In this document: one piece after another, positions 19,201 through 38,834 of the stretch
Numbering within the stretch: position 1 is the first letter of the stretch
Layout of the letters: each line of letters begins with the position of its first letter
NCBI GenBank assembly: GCA_934045075.1
Contig: OW203747.1
Span: 5,848,357-5,912,356, forward strand
Direction of reading: 5' to 3'
DNA length: 64,000 bases
Source of the DNA: Yponomeuta sedellus
Lineage: Eukaryota > Arthropoda > Insecta > Lepidoptera > Yponomeutidae
Program-made: the position numbers and the translations under genes
The notes under the pieces: generated by a model
What the model saw: the letters and a program-made list of their open reading frames with translations, nothing else
Databases searched by the model: none
Told to the model about the DNA's origin: nothing

Positions 19201-20436
19201 CCGTGGTTTATCGATTTTGCTTTGAGAATAAGATATTTTTCAGCAATAAAACGTAGCCTGTGTCGTAATCCAGGGTGGCCGCTCGCGCCATACCAAATTT
19301 TATTTAAATCGCTCCAGCCGTTTAGACGTGAAGAAGTAACAAACATACACCCACACAAACTTTCCCCTTTATAATATTAATGTGAAGTGTGATGAGATGT
19401 TATAAAAAATACACATTTCATTTGTTTACTGTTCCATTAAACCATTGCTGGTTTGTCTTGAGGCTAGAGTCTTTGGATATTACAATGTTTGATAGGTACA
19501 TTGATGGCACGTTATAAAAATACCTTTTTGAAATGGTTGTTTAAAACGATATTCGACGAATAACTTTATGGGAGGATTGAAAAATCAGCACTCAGTCTAT
19601 ATGATACAAGGTGACTTAGAATTCATTCGCTGTGTTTTGAGGTTATTGTCATTGTGAAAAACTGTAGTTTTTTTTATCTAGCTGACGTACATTTCACTGA
19701 AGGCCACAGGCCTTTTAGAGAGAGTATGAGCTTAATTACCATATGTGCCCACTGCGGATTGCCAATTTCAAGCGAAAAACACAAATATTAAAGATTTATT
19801 AGTATTGGTATAACGTATTTGTAAATGTTCGTGATTTAACTTTGGCTCCAAACCGTGAATCCAAGTTCGAAGTGGTAGAGAGTACCGTAACGTTGAGAAA
19901 TGTTTTCTAATATCAGCTTATATGTTAAATGCTTAGAGTTAGTGCAATAACAGTATCATTAAATAAATAAATAACATTCGAATTAATGATGAGTGTACTA
20001 AAACGCGTTGGCAACGCGGTCCGTAGAATGCTGGCTTCACATTCGAGAGTTGTTGGTCCGAGTCCCGTATCGTGTGCCAATGATTTCGTTCCCTGAAGTT
20101 ACTTGCATTTGTAAATTTGTAGAAGCAATTGCACTCGCTAACGGTAAAGGAAAACACCGTCAGATTACAAGCCTAGGTTATGGGCGGTTAATCTAGATTT
20201 TAGGTTCTAAAAATAACTGTCACCAGGTGTATGGCGTTTAACGTTTTCCAAAATCATTTTACAAGAAAAAAAAAAATGACTCCTCCATTGGACATAAAGG
20301 TGACCCTTGAGTACCCGATTTTGTCATGACCCCCGCGAAGCCCCAACTCAACTGGCTTTCTTCCCCACAGAGTTACGGTGCGAACGCGGCTGCCGCCGGC
20401 GCCAATGCACTCAAAGGCAAGGATGACAAGAAATAA
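7248..20436 (+). CDS. RGG/Trp-Gly-Gln-rich RNA-binding protein (hnRNP U-like candidate), 3' six coding exons
   Basis: Coding exons are 7248-7489, 9521-9678, 10640-10742, 11672-11919, 18148-18234 and 20371-20436 (TAA). All have GT/AG borders and compatible phases. The visible protein is about 301 aa. It begins with an RGG-rich block (NRGGGDFGGRDNSFRGG...), then PGG repeats and a GGHGG block. Next come WGNQGWGNWGNWG repeats, an AGQAGQ tract, WYQWQQWQQQQQGW, and a basic end (LKGKDDKK). Such tails bind RNA and self-associate in nuclear hnRNP proteins; hnRNP U and its relatives end similarly. No RRM, KH, SPRY or ATPase domain lies in the window, so the 5' exons must be to the left and the exact family stays open (FUBP/PSI-like proteins are an alternative). 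The intron before 18148 is about 6.2 kb and contains an LTR and a LINE. Exons are strikingly GC-rich against AT-rich introns. Confidence 0.68.
7618..7806. repeat. 117-bp tandem repeat, about 1.6 copies, in intron
   Basis: The block from CTTGCAGCTCGGGCCGC to GTATTACCACCCTAG recurs exactly 117 bp later. A related motif (gccacactt.gc.a.aaagtggct) also occurs upstream at about 7510. Non-coding intron repeat. Confidence 0.6.
7822..7965 (+). mobile_element. RTE-like LINE 3' end remnant
   Basis: One frame reads GRPRRKWRDDLDNHLRD, a typical RTE-clade ORF end, then a degenerate stretch into 'cctttgcccagcagtggga'. That last motif is the DNA of the common 'AxVQQW' ORF end and is also the tail shared by many SINEs of this window. 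A 5'-truncated dead copy. Confidence 0.45.
8045..8251 (+). mobile_element. tRNA-derived SINE (family 1)
   Basis: A leader (gcctgtacgtaatacagaga...) precedes a tRNA-like head at about 8150-8222. The head has an A-box-like GCTCAGTTGGAAAGAGC and B box GGTTCGAATCCC, followed by the family tail TTTTTAGCCTCTAAATAGG. Other copies, in either orientation and some degenerate, lie at 8885, 9860, 24346, 29041, 35620, 44140 and 48800. Confidence 0.7.
8283..8420 (+). mobile_element. RTE-like ORF end / SINE tail remnant
   Basis: One frame gives WMRMARDREGWRDGGK, the RTE-type C-terminal sequence, followed by 'cctgtgtccagcagcgact'. Truncated and non-functional. Confidence 0.35.
8440..8775 (+). mobile_element. 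5S-rRNA-headed SINE, internally deleted copy
   Basis: It begins GCGCTTGTGGCCTAGTCG and includes AATCACTTGCGTTAAGC and CAACAGGCGCGGTCA, matching insect 5S rRNA around the A box. The C-box segment (GGATGGGTGACCG in other copies) is deleted here. The body (ccgagcgcttccgtgcttcg...) and tail (cagcagtggggacatgcaag) are those of the family. Confidence 0.55.
8885..9030 (+). mobile_element. Degenerate SINE family 1 copy
   Basis: Leader and A-box part of the tRNA-like head (GCTCAATTAAAAGAGCGCTGG) are recognisable. The B box is lost. Intron of the RNA-binding protein gene. Confidence 0.5.
9857..9960 (+). mobile_element. tRNA-derived SINE family 1 copy
   Basis: AGCTCAGTTGGATAGAGCGC and GGGTCCGAATCCCGG give A- and B-box-like elements, followed by the family tail. 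One base differs from consensus in the B box. Confidence 0.6.
11345..11450. mobile_element. SINE tail fragments
   Basis: The inverted end of SINE family 1 (aacccatgctaaggacaatttt...cctatttag) abuts 'gtctatgtccagcagtggactaatatagcctgaag'. The latter is the tail of another family, also seen inverted at about 16230 and 29810 and direct at 34240 and 35575. Confidence 0.5.
12166..12622 (-). mobile_element. Solo-LTR-like repeat with heat-shock-type promoter, copy 1
   Basis: Read on -, the repeat starts TGTCGTGGTCC. It contains a three-unit heat-shock element (GAATGTTCCAGAA, complement of 12411-12423), then TATAAATA (complement of 12389-12396) and an initiator TCAGT with A at 12366, 30 bp from the TATA start. 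AATAAA follows (complement of 12220-12225), and the end is ..CTAGCCCG. This order is that of a U3-R-U5 LTR. A second copy lies at 25504-25986. No internal gag/pol is attached, so solo LTR is inferred. It lies in an intron of the RNA-binding protein gene. Confidence 0.55.
13340..15925 (-). mobile_element. 5'-truncated CR1/Jockey-group LINE
   Basis: This covers the ORF at 13363-15873 plus a short 3' UTR ending near 13340. The 5' end breaks inside the endonuclease domain exactly where a tRNA-derived SINE of the same orientation ends (about 15926). Inserted in the long intron of the RNA-binding protein gene, in opposite orientation. Confidence 0.7.
13363..15873 (-). CDS. LINE ORF2 (endonuclease C-terminus plus reverse transcriptase), partial
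   Basis: The open frame encodes 836 aa from the first Met and continues upstream for about 17 codons to the truncation. The N-terminus is the end of an AP-endonuclease domain (NIILLGDININI about 28-39; SSITDHYTVCL near 90). The reverse transcriptase follows, with YRPISVLPALSKILERLM, an FLDLSKAFDTV block, GVPQGSILGPSLFLIY and the catalytic YADDTAL. The C-terminus has the usual LINE maturase-like tail (YCISVWGG). No RNase H. The clade (CR1, Jockey or a relative) cannot be fixed by eye. The long open frame without stops implies a fairly recent insertion, but without its endonuclease N-terminus it cannot retrotranspose by itself. Confidence 0.8.
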   Translation of the reverse strand: MIPPQFKKIDTFLNSTNEVLLSASSRSNIILLGDINININSENDRNSQHYLELLATHGLMPGHTLPTRKDNCLDHVMIKTTLPSDICVIQSSITDHYTVCLALGSKKQNSSNIPKYTKHIDYKQIETEIKSVDFSDVLTCSNANDAAYLFVEKLSQIVKLNTSTKKIPHRKKIIKPWITPGLLRCIRNRDKLHMKCKKHPQSEIINKTYLRYRNFCNGLLKKLKRCYDRSEIDKASKDPKKTWNIIKDLANLKPQRDGSNQLLNPTNPHKSVNEVNKFLAGVGRNLAHKIIGDENVKRYSSAPIVSNSIYFAETDNQEIEKIILGLRMDCAVGWDEISARVLKASKFKLIPVITHICNLSICNGVFPDAFKTALISPIYQAGDRDSVSNYRPISVLPALSKILERLMNSRLVSFLRKYELLSPNQYGFTAGRSTEDAVDKLVHNLVKRMDDGYRCIGVFLDLSKAFDTVSVPILLSKMDGLGIRGVPLKLFSSYLENRCQRVKIADYTSDDVPISYGVPQGSILGPSLFLIYMYDIVNLELENGQIVSYADDTALVFHGKNWAETVERAEAGLSTVARGLKSNILTLNIEKTKYMAFSIRNNTEIEKICIRAHTCHSQNRILCKDCMPLERVSHMKYLGVVIDDRLNWHQHIKVLSGRVRKLTVVFKKLRHIGDLKLLRSIYLSLCQSIISYCISVWGGTHRSNMLQLERSQRAVLKVMTSKPFRHPTNELYFECNVLTVRQLFILKLILRQHQLMPFDPNLLKNRRRKDRVCTTELGRTAFFQRTTRFLGPYLYNLISKSLNIYELTLFECKKAMNIFLSKLSYCETEELLEITK
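15926..16135 (-). mobile_element. tRNA-derived SINE (family 2)
   Basis: The complement has a tRNA-like head with TGGCGTAGAGG-like A box and B box GGGTTCGGATCCC, a T-rich spacer, then 'ttggatgtttacatgtttgtga' and 'ggttcccacgacacagggta'. Sister copies on + are at 35862 and 61925. The 3' end joins the truncated LINE directly. Confidence 0.65.
16225..16330 (-). mobile_element. SINE tail with CCCCTAATGA hairpin
   Basis: Complement of the tail 'cagcagtggactgatatagcctgaagaaga', preceded by a small hairpin-forming block (cccctaatgatg..gctcattagggg in the copy at about 35550). Fragment only. Confidence 0.45.
17576..18030. mobile_element. Non-autonomous element with 28-bp terminal inverted repeats
   Basis: TGTAGACTTTTAGTCCGGAT...TTAC at 17576-17603 is inverted at 17972-17999 with one mismatch. 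The right repeat continues (aatgtgttgtgcttacgaaag) exactly as an isolated copy at about 52345-52395 does. The interior holds a GC-rich stretch with a 66-codon - strand ORF (17657-17857) rich in Ala/Pro/Arg; I do not recognise it. Confidence 0.45.
18498..18870 (+). mobile_element. 5S-rRNA-headed SINE, full-length copy
   Basis: The copy is flanked by the 13-bp direct repeat ACAACCTGACTAC (18485-18497 and 18871-18883), the hallmark of LINE-driven retroposition. Its first ~100 bases align with insect 5S rRNA. TTAAGC falls at position 51 against about 52 in 5S. CAGGCGCGGTCA corresponds to the A box and following element, and AGGATGGGTGA to the C box. Downstream are a family-specific body, the shared cagcagtggggaca tail and a short GATAAC tail. 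It lies in the intron between the last two coding exons. Confidence 0.7.
19186..19380 (-). repeat. Interspersed repeat, minus copy
   Basis: Related inversely to 39690-39880: both contain 'acttcttcacgtctaaacg', an 'atttaa..aaaattt.gtatgg' block and the 'aaccgcgg...' / 'ccgtggttta' region. The + copy ends GGGCACAGCTAGT, reminiscent of a Helitron CTRRT end, but no autonomous element is present. Confidence 0.4.
19995..20190 (+). mobile_element. tRNA-derived SINE (family 3)
   Basis: The tRNA-like head is at about 20002-20070 with B-box-like GGTCCGAGTCC. The family tail follows: 'gtgccaatgattt..ttgtaga..caattgcactcgctaacggtaaaggaaaacacc'. Relatives lie at 40140, 47588 and (inverted) 62690. Confidence 0.5.
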
Positions 20437-21700
20437 TGAACTGGACGCAACCATCCTACTGCCAGTGGGATGGACTCTCCCATAGACTAACTCGACGTGA
20501 GACGGTGGGCCTGACCACTGCAGAAAACCTTGATGCCCGACTAATAACTTGTGTAATAATTATTATGACTTCGCATAAACGTATTTTAGGTCACAATGGT
20601 GGGGGGCGCGGGATGTGGGAATGCTTCGGACAGTATAGTCAAATTAACATAAAAAAATTGCTTTTCCGTGGCCATAGCAAATAATCCCGATTGCGCGCAT
20701 TTTATTCAAATTATGTGTCGGGCATTACAATCAGTAATTAACATATACAATAGTAATAGAACTTTCAAACGTTAGTAATTTTCGCCCAAACTATCCTTAG
20801 GAATGGTTGGCGAAAACGACTGAAACGTCGGTTTATTAGCCTTGAAGTCTGAACACTCAATCGATTTGTTTCGACAAACGCTAATTAACAAAATATTTTT
20901 TTGTAAAAACGTTATCAATAACTGCACTTATTTTCGAGTCATCAAGCTCATATAAAGTCACTTTTGCACCGGGTTTCTTTTGAATAACGTTGCGGAACAG
21001 TAATGTTCCCTGTCAAATAAATGAGATGTAGGGTTGATGTTTTGTTCTGGAATAAGGGTTTGATAAAAAATGTACGGAGAAATTATTCCTATTTTCCGGA
21101 AAGTTCCTTACCAATCTTTTGATTGCTCATAGATTTTTAACTGTTATAGCAAGAATGGGCTGCAATTCCTAAATTCAAATCTGCAAGCAAAATTAGTGTC
21201 TTACAGTGTATGGTGACTGTCTAGCGTTACTATTTTTAATTAAGCTCCCTTGTGAATTAATCAGATGTTTACACACTATCTGTTTTACTGACAAATAAAT
21301 TTTTGTAGCATATTATTTCTGGTCACCAATAGTGTTTTAGTTTTACTGTATTTTTGTTAATTGTCCATAAAGGATAAAAACCAATTTAAAAGCAACCCAA
21401 AGTCTTACGTACTGGAAGATAGCTTTTAAATTTATAGGTCTAATATAAAATTAAGATTCTTTAGAAATAAGAAATCTGCTAGTTCGACTAAGTTAAGCTG
21501 GTGACAGAAATGTAGGATGGACGAGAGAATAATGTATGATCTTTTGTATGGTCGATTATGAAGTGCTTAAGCATTCTTTATGTACAAAGGTTAACTTTGT
21601 TTAGTTAAGTGGAGTATGAAACTTTGTTTTTGGATATCATTGCTCTGATGTATGTAAATGATTTAATTTTAAATAAAACGTATGACATAAGTACTCAAGG
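20437..21700 (+). other. Probable 3' UTR of the RNA-binding protein gene
   Basis: No further coding exon follows the TAA. AATAAA-type signals occur at about 21293 and 21673; which is used cannot be told. Sequence becomes AT-rich with no repeats recognised. Confidence 0.35.
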
Positions 21701-24300
21701 CGTTTGTTCTTATAAAAGAAAACCAGGTAGATTTTTGTTTTCAGTTTTTATTTGTTCAAAAATTGTACTAGTTGCCAATACTTTTTCTTTTGACCATTGA
21801 CAATTTTGTGAAAAACTATTCAATGAAACGACCGTCGCAAATCACATCGAATAGAGACTATCAAGTACATAATCATTATTATTATTTAACAATGTGTATG
21901 TTAACCTATGAAAAAATAGTTACACTGTTCGGCGTTCTGCATCTGTATTCAATTCATGACGTGATGAAAATTTGTCCATACACTGTATGTTCTCAACCCG
22001 AACCAAATCATCAAATGCCCGATTCAAAACTTCATATATTTATAATTAAGTATAAACACTACACATTATTAACTTCATTCCAGATTCACTAGCTTGATGT
22101 AATTCGGAGCGAAATCAGGTTTGACACTTCCGACGAAAAAAACTGAATCCAGAATTAAGTTTAAAAACAATTATTATAGGCAACGTCACTCATAAAACTC
22201 AAGTGAATTACACGAAAAATCCCCGTAAAGTACTTACATAGTAATAAAACTATATGATGGATTTTTATGTAAATAAACAGTATAGATACTTTATTCGAAA
22301 GACGATTTAAAATAAATGCACATTTTATTAAAATTAATTAAGTTCACTCTTACTACAATTTTCCCCTTATAAAATTCAGACTGTCTTATTTTATCGTTAC
22401 CTTTATGGAATAAACTACAAATTAAAATGGCCAATAAAGTAATATTAAATATAAAGTAATAGTTATTGTCATGTTAGCTAGGAAAAACATAAGATGGCCT
22501 TCGAAATGTAAATTGGTAGGTTACTCTTTGTTGAACAACTATAGGGGGTACCTACCTTATTTATTCGTAAGTTCTAAATGGAAGAAATGACGGTATGACA
22601 CGAAGTTAATCTTTGGTTTACCTAAACAGCTGACTAAATCCAATGGAGTTCGAATGAATTCATCGAAAGATAAAATGTAGACAAATTAATAAATTCATAA
22701 TCTTTTCTCTAACAAATGCTGATAGAGATTTTTTATGAACGTGAAATTACTTAACAGTTTTCACTAAATGATATGATGAAAAATGATTACATAAATTTAA
22801 GTCTTAAAAATTAGTAGAACTTAATTTTAAATAAACTAAAATGGGGACGAAAACTGGGAGTTCGGGGCCAGACGCATGTACAGTCTAGAGCAGCTCTACT
22901 ATGTTACCCGACGGATGAGTTAGAAAATTTATTGGTTGGTCGACTGTACAGACACTATTTAGCTACAGTTTTTGTTGCAAACTTTATATCGTAATTAAGT
23001 GTACCACTTATGTAAATCACTTTCCAAACTGGATTCTTTACTACCCAATGTTGATGGATGTAATTTTTTTTTAACAGAAACATATTTTGTTTTTCTAGAA
23101 GTGCCCTAAGTTGACCAACATCTCACGAAATATGGGGTAAATTAATTTCAAAGTTGGGAAACCTAGGGGATTTATCTAGGTATAGATGATTAGGGTATAA
23201 CAGATTACAGTTCTTGATAGTGGATAGCAAAGGAACCAAAAACACTAAGACAGAACAAAAATGTGTGTGCGACCATGTGACTCGGCGCCTCCCTCAGCTG
23301 AAAATCATTGGTCCATAATATGGACATATCATACAATTACGGATTAGACAAGTTTTCGCCATTTTATGTCGTATTTACAATGACCATAAATCCTGACTAA
23401 TCTGGTACAATTCTTGTAACCGTAAGAAACCTCAACAGACGAACTTGCTACGTCTATGTTCGGCGAACAAGAAAATATTTCCAAGATGGCGCCTCCCCCA
23501 GTTCCCGCCGCCATTTTGAAAACGCTCACAACGCCATCTACAGGGAGCCTTGAGCGTGTTTCCGATACTCTCAAAACAATTTTTACACTTAACTTCCCCA
23601 ATTTGGAAAACTATCTAATAGAAAAACGCTTCAACGATTCGTTCACGTTTGAACTAGAAAACACAGTGGACAGTGGCACATTAGAACAGAGCAGTCCGGT
23701 TTTAGAGTCGCGATGTCTTTAGTAAACAAGCAACGTTTCGATACAGTTTATTTTACACAATCTAATTGACCTCGGAATTATGCACTCTAAAGCAAGAGAG
23801 TTGGATGCTCCGTGGAGCCTTCTTTTTTTTACCCCTGGTTTCTCGGAGGTAAAAAAACTGTTTGCGGTTGCCACTTGGTATTTTTATGCCACTAGATAAC
23901 GTACCAGAAACGTGTGGGTTATTGTGGCTGTGGTTATTTAGCGTCACAATAACTTAGTCCAGCTAATGAAATTGTGTAAATCACGCTTGAGTCGTCTAAT
24001 CTCTCCAAAAATCAAGATACATAGCCATACGTCATGGATATAAGATTTCGTACAAAAGTATACAGGCGGTTTCACGATAAATTCACAAAGCACTTCAGAG
24101 AAGTCGCTTATAGGCGTGCACATACAACTACAGGGACATGGCTGTCAAATCTTGCTTAGCGCAAATTAATTTTGACAGCCGTATTCCGGTTCTTCTATGG
24201 CCACGTCTGTAAATTGTTCTGTGAATTTGTGCTAAAAATGGCTCATTCAAAATTGGGACAACGATTGCCGTATTGTACTACTGAACACGAATTTTAATTA
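21700..24300. other. Intergenic, no gene recognised
   Basis: AT-rich spacer. The only unusual spot is 23481-23520, where CCAAGATGGCGCC is followed by GCCGCCATTTTGAA, two inverted YY1/Pho-like motifs within an 88-codon + ORF (23456-23722). That ORF has no recognisable domain and no supporting splice context. Confidence 0.3.
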
Positions 24301-24345
24301 CACTATTTTTATTTTTAATGCACTAACCCGTGCTAAGGAACAAAT

Positions 24346-24539
24346 TTTAAAAACCTATTTAGAGGCTAAAAATTTCACCCATGCCGGGATTCGAACCCGC
24401 AACCTCTGGCTATCCGTACCAGCGCTCTACCAATTGAGCAATTGAGCTCAATTGGTAGAGCGCTGGTACGGATAGCCAGAGGTTGCGGGTTCGAATCCCG
24501 GCATGGGTGAAATTTTTAGCCTCTAAATAGGTTTTTAAA
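24346..24539. repeat. Perfect inverted repeat of SINE family 1 (94-bp arms, 6-nt loop)
   Basis: Left arm 24346-24439 and right arm 24446-24539 appear exactly complementary. Each contains the tRNA-like head and the TTTTTAGCCTCTAAATAGG tail, joined head to head at CAATTGAGC-AATTGA-GCTCAATTG. As RNA it would form a long perfect hairpin. Confidence 0.75.
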
Positions 24540-25446
24540 CGAATTTTAATCATAAAACTCTTGAAAAAAGTCCATCTTTGCAGGTCATCGCAACTCTAAA
24601 ACGTGCGGGACCACAAGAATACATTTTGGTTAATTTCCGATCCTTAGACGTAAAATAGATTTTTAACTTTTTTATTGTTGGCGCATTGTCAAACGGTTCG
24701 TTATATATTAGAGTGTCATCATGGCACAGTTCAATGGGGTTAGCAACGTTAATTAATCTGTTTCAGATGTCTCTAATATGATGTACAAAAATTAACTATT
24801 ACGATTGGCTAACAGAACCGCCATATTTTTTATACCGCTCACTGATTGGCTGGCTATATTGAGACGAGTTTTCTCAGTTGCCATCCCCATTCACGCATTA
24901 TAAGTATGTATTATATTTTTATTGTATTACGTTACAGGTGTACGAAAGGTACTCGCATAGACTGCCGTCTCAATGTTATGACTTTTTAATTCAATAAATA
25001 GTTTAAAACTAAGGGAAGTACAGACTTCATAAGTAGATAGATACATTAATCTATCAATCACACTTACAATGTAGAAACACGGCTTCATCTCAAAAAAGGA
25101 CGGACCTCTTTTTCCTACGTATATCAGAAACACATTATGTCCAGGGTTCGTACTGATAATACCTCTAAAACTTTTAGATTACTCCAAAAGTACAGTGCCG
25201 GTGCTAACGGTCAGATCACACATTCGGGGTGAGCTTATTTGACAACGCGCCAAGGTTATGTCTAACATTATGTATACTTAACTAGGCAATAGTTAGATCT
25301 AGATTTAGTTCGCACAACACATTTCAGCCGCGATGGCGAGCAACACCTGAAAAAAGAAAGATAATATATAAAACCCTTGGTCTTTGTTATCTTAATGGTG
25401 GTTATAAAAAGAAAGTAGGTATCTGTTGTAGGTATCGGCTGGACAA

Positions 25447-26063
25447 GCCAACTAATATGCCATCACCAACATGGATAGAACCCCACACTGAGACCATTTG
25501 TACTGTTACGGGCTAGGGTTCTGGATTTGGATGTAAAACGCCAATGACAACTTCTTAGGATTTATTCACGCGGGGTCTGGTCTGCAGGTCTTGACGACAC
25601 GAAGTCCACACGTAGATTCCAATCGCAGGTTCAATCGAAGTCCAATAGTATCGCTGAGGTCGTAGGTTATCGCTCGTATCGCAGGTATGTTCGCTCGAAG
25701 TTCACTCTTCGCTATTCCAAACGGAACTGACAGCGCGCCGCGGCGACCGCTATTTATATCCACCGGCCAGGGTTCTAGAACATTCAAGTGCGTACCTACA
25801 CTCGGTGCACGCGGCAACGACTCTAGAACAAAGTCCTTGTCAAAGACATTTGAACCTTATACTAGTGGACATACGAGTCACTATTGCTTGCAGCGTTTTA
25901 TTGTTTACTAAAACGCAGCATGCGGCGACTATTCGATAGGCTTCCAGAAGGCTCTATTCTAGATGGTTCGGGATAGGACCGCGACAATACGAATTGGGCG
26001 TAAATTCGTACAAATGGTCTCAGTGTGGGGTTCTATCCATGTTGGTGATGGCATATTAGTTGG
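25447..26063. repeat. 57-bp inverted repeats flanking an LTR-like insertion
   Basis: 'gccaactaatatgccatcac' ... 'ccatttgtac' at 25447-25503 is repeated inverted at about 26008-26063 without visible mismatch. The right arm continues into a tRNA-derived SINE on -. The LTR-like repeat lies between the arms. Confidence 0.65.
25504..25986 (-). mobile_element. Solo-LTR-like repeat with heat-shock-type promoter, copy 2
   Basis: Read on -, TGTCGCGGTCC...CCCGTAACA satisfies TG..CA ends. GAATGTTCTAGAA (complement of 25773-25785) is a perfect three-unit heat-shock element. TATAAATA is the complement of 25751-25758, TCAGT has its A at 25728 (again 30 bp), and AATAAA is the complement of 25561-25566. Promoter geometry is identical to copy 1 despite sequence divergence elsewhere. 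Confidence 0.6.
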
Positions 26064-26215
26064 CCCCCAGTGGGAATCGAATCCACGAGCTCTGGCACTG
26101 TAATATGACGTGATACCGCTAGACCAACAACGCAGTCGGGTTCTATTGGTCGGGATATTGAATCCGTGAGAGTTCGTGACAGAGAAGAGATCTGTGCCAC
26201 TAGACCATTGACGCC
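26064..26215 (-). mobile_element. tRNA-derived SINE heads, minus strand
   Basis: The complement gives a tRNA-like sequence (TTGGTCTAGCGGTATCACG; GTGGATTCGATTCCC). Immediately beyond is a second degenerate one (ATGGTCTAGTGGCACAG; ACGGATTCAATATCC). Possibly a dimeric SINE. Confidence 0.45.
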
Positions 26216-26319
26216 TAGAAGGTTCGATGTACGCACGCGTAGACTTTAAGCAGCAACGAAATTAAGTCGCCATATTTATGCAGTTCTCATTGTACTACAA
26301 CGCATTAGCAGAATTTAGG

Positions 26320-26790
26320 CCCTGGACGACTTTCAATGGGCAGACAAGCAGCCTGGTGGTCTGACAATGTCGTTGAGTCGGCGGAGGGTCCGTGGATGCG
26401 GATGGCAAGGCACTGTGAGAGATGGTTTGGGGGAAAAAAGCCCAGGAAGGAAAAAGCTACTGGGAAAATACCCAGTAGCGGGCAGCGGTGGTCTGATGAT
26501 GATGATACAACTAAATATTCTGTGAACACTTCAAGCGTCTATCTATTGCCGTTACTTTTTTGTATGGGAGCCCCGCTTAAATATTTATATTATTGTGGTT
26601 TTACTATTTGTCGGTATAAAGGCAACAGAAACACATCATCTGTGAAAACAACTGTCAACGGTTCAACGATAGAGCCTGATAGTGATGACAGACAGACATA
26701 CGGACAGTCATACAGACGGCCGAACCTGCCAGACGGACGGAGGCACAGACGGCACAGTCTTAGTAGCGTACGGAACCCTAAAAGGTGATG
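26320..26790 (+). mobile_element. RTE-like ORF end plus another repeat tail
   Basis: 26336-26450 reads GRQAAWWSDNVVESAEGPWM.RMARHCERW, the RTE C-terminal pattern, with damaged downstream sequence. From about 26610 the sequence turns into 'gacagacagacatacggacagtc...gtacggaaccctaaaagg', a low-complexity repeat end related to those near 38700 and 42480. Confidence 0.4.
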
Positions 26791-26829
26791 TTTGCTGTAC
26801 ATTTTTACATACATACGAGCCGAACACAT

Positions 26830-27906
26830 CACCCCTGGGCTCCGTCGCAGTAGGGTAAAAAAGCCGATTTTAACGGAACTAGATTAAACTTCTACATTCT
26901 TGACGATAAGTTTTATATACTGCTATAAATATTTTTATAATTTCTATTAGTGACGTTCAAAGCTGATTATAGAAGATTTTTTTATTGGCGACGCTAGTTA
27001 ACACTTAAGTCAATAAAGCTTTCCTAGTATGGCTTCTGTACCACTGGCAACGTGTGCTGTTGCTGTGTGGCTGCCGTGCCGAGGGGATTGGATGAAGATC
27101 ACCATCAGTCCCAGTAGTCGGTGCGTTGACTGTAGTGGAACTGATGAAGTGAGAGGGAAGAATGCTGGCATTGCTTTGAGACTTTGGGGTGCTGCGAGAG
27201 CGAAGGAAGGTTGACAGTGTTCTGTCAGGGGTCACCACTATAGGGAAGAGCGGGTGATCGTGCTCTTCCACTATAAAGGGAAATTTCCCGCCCGGCAGAT
27301 CGTATGCCTGGGGACGGCCGGTCCGACTATTGTTAGTCGGACGTTATATTTATGGTATGTAATTGAAACATTTTGATTGCGCGATGCAGGAATGTTGGAG
27401 TTTGTAGTGCGCGCGCAGAGTTGACATGTGCTCGCCACACCTAGTTAGTTTGTAAACAACCCGGCACATGTAATTTATGACAATAAATCTATGATTGATT
27501 GATTGATTGACAGGAGAACATAGCATTTGGTTGGTGAAAACGGACCGAACGAACGAAACGAACCACGAGTACAGTGCTACACAAGAAATAAGTCTCGCGG
27601 ATGTACCTGCGCAGATGACCAAATTTCGGATGTGCGGCAAGTTGATCGAACAATCAGATAGTTTCATTTTATGGCAGGCCGCGCGCCTTTGTTGCTATTG
27701 GTTGATTCAACGTCATCGATGCAGGTGACTATTCGTTTGGCAATATTAGCGTGAGCGAGATAGGTAGCGCTACTGCGGCAATCAATTCTGCACCTTAACC
27801 GTATCGGTTAAAGATCATGTTGAATGTACTTAGAGCTTCGGGTACTTTCGTTACACGTCTGCGCGAACGAATATTCCCAAAGGGACTTTTACTTTTACTC
27901 ACGCTG
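26830..27906 (-). other. Presumed 3' UTR/downstream region of the DESI2-like gene
   Basis: It follows the TAG at 27907-27909 on -. No poly(A) signal could be assigned with confidence. A GATT tetranucleotide run lies at about 27490-27510. A Ser/Thr/Pro-rich 88-codon - ORF at 27005-27271 is in the wrong phase to be an exon of this gene. Confidence 0.25.
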
Positions 27907-38647
<10,741 letters not shown>

Positions 38648-38689
38648 GGAGCATAGACCGCAGGACTGTCAAGAAAACGAACGCTTTTA

Positions 38690-38832
38690 AAATGGCGAAC
38701 TCTTTTTAGGATTCCGTACTTGAAATGGAAGACGGAACCCTTATACGATCATTTTGATGTCCGTCCGTTCGCGTTCCAGACCGTTCATCGAGGAAACGGG
38801 TTGAGGTATCGAGTTGAAATTAAAACCATAGG
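38690..38832 (+). repeat. Interspersed repeat fragment ('ttccgtact...ggaaccctta')
   Basis: Starts 'tttttaggattccgtactt' and ends 'gaggtatcgagttgaaatta'. Related pieces lie at 39405-39665 and 42400-42730. Confidence 0.4.
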
Positions 38833-38834
38833 CC

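Noticed and set aside
23456..23722. 88-codon ORF beginning MFGEQENISK
   Set aside because: No domain, no splice context; part of it is explained by YY1-like motif sequence. Kept only as a low-level note.
27005..27271. 88-codon minus ORF (MEEHDHPLFPIV...) as last exon of DESI2
   Set aside because: Its acceptor phase does not fit the preceding donor, whereas 27985-27907 supplies the expected KEWLTP end in phase.
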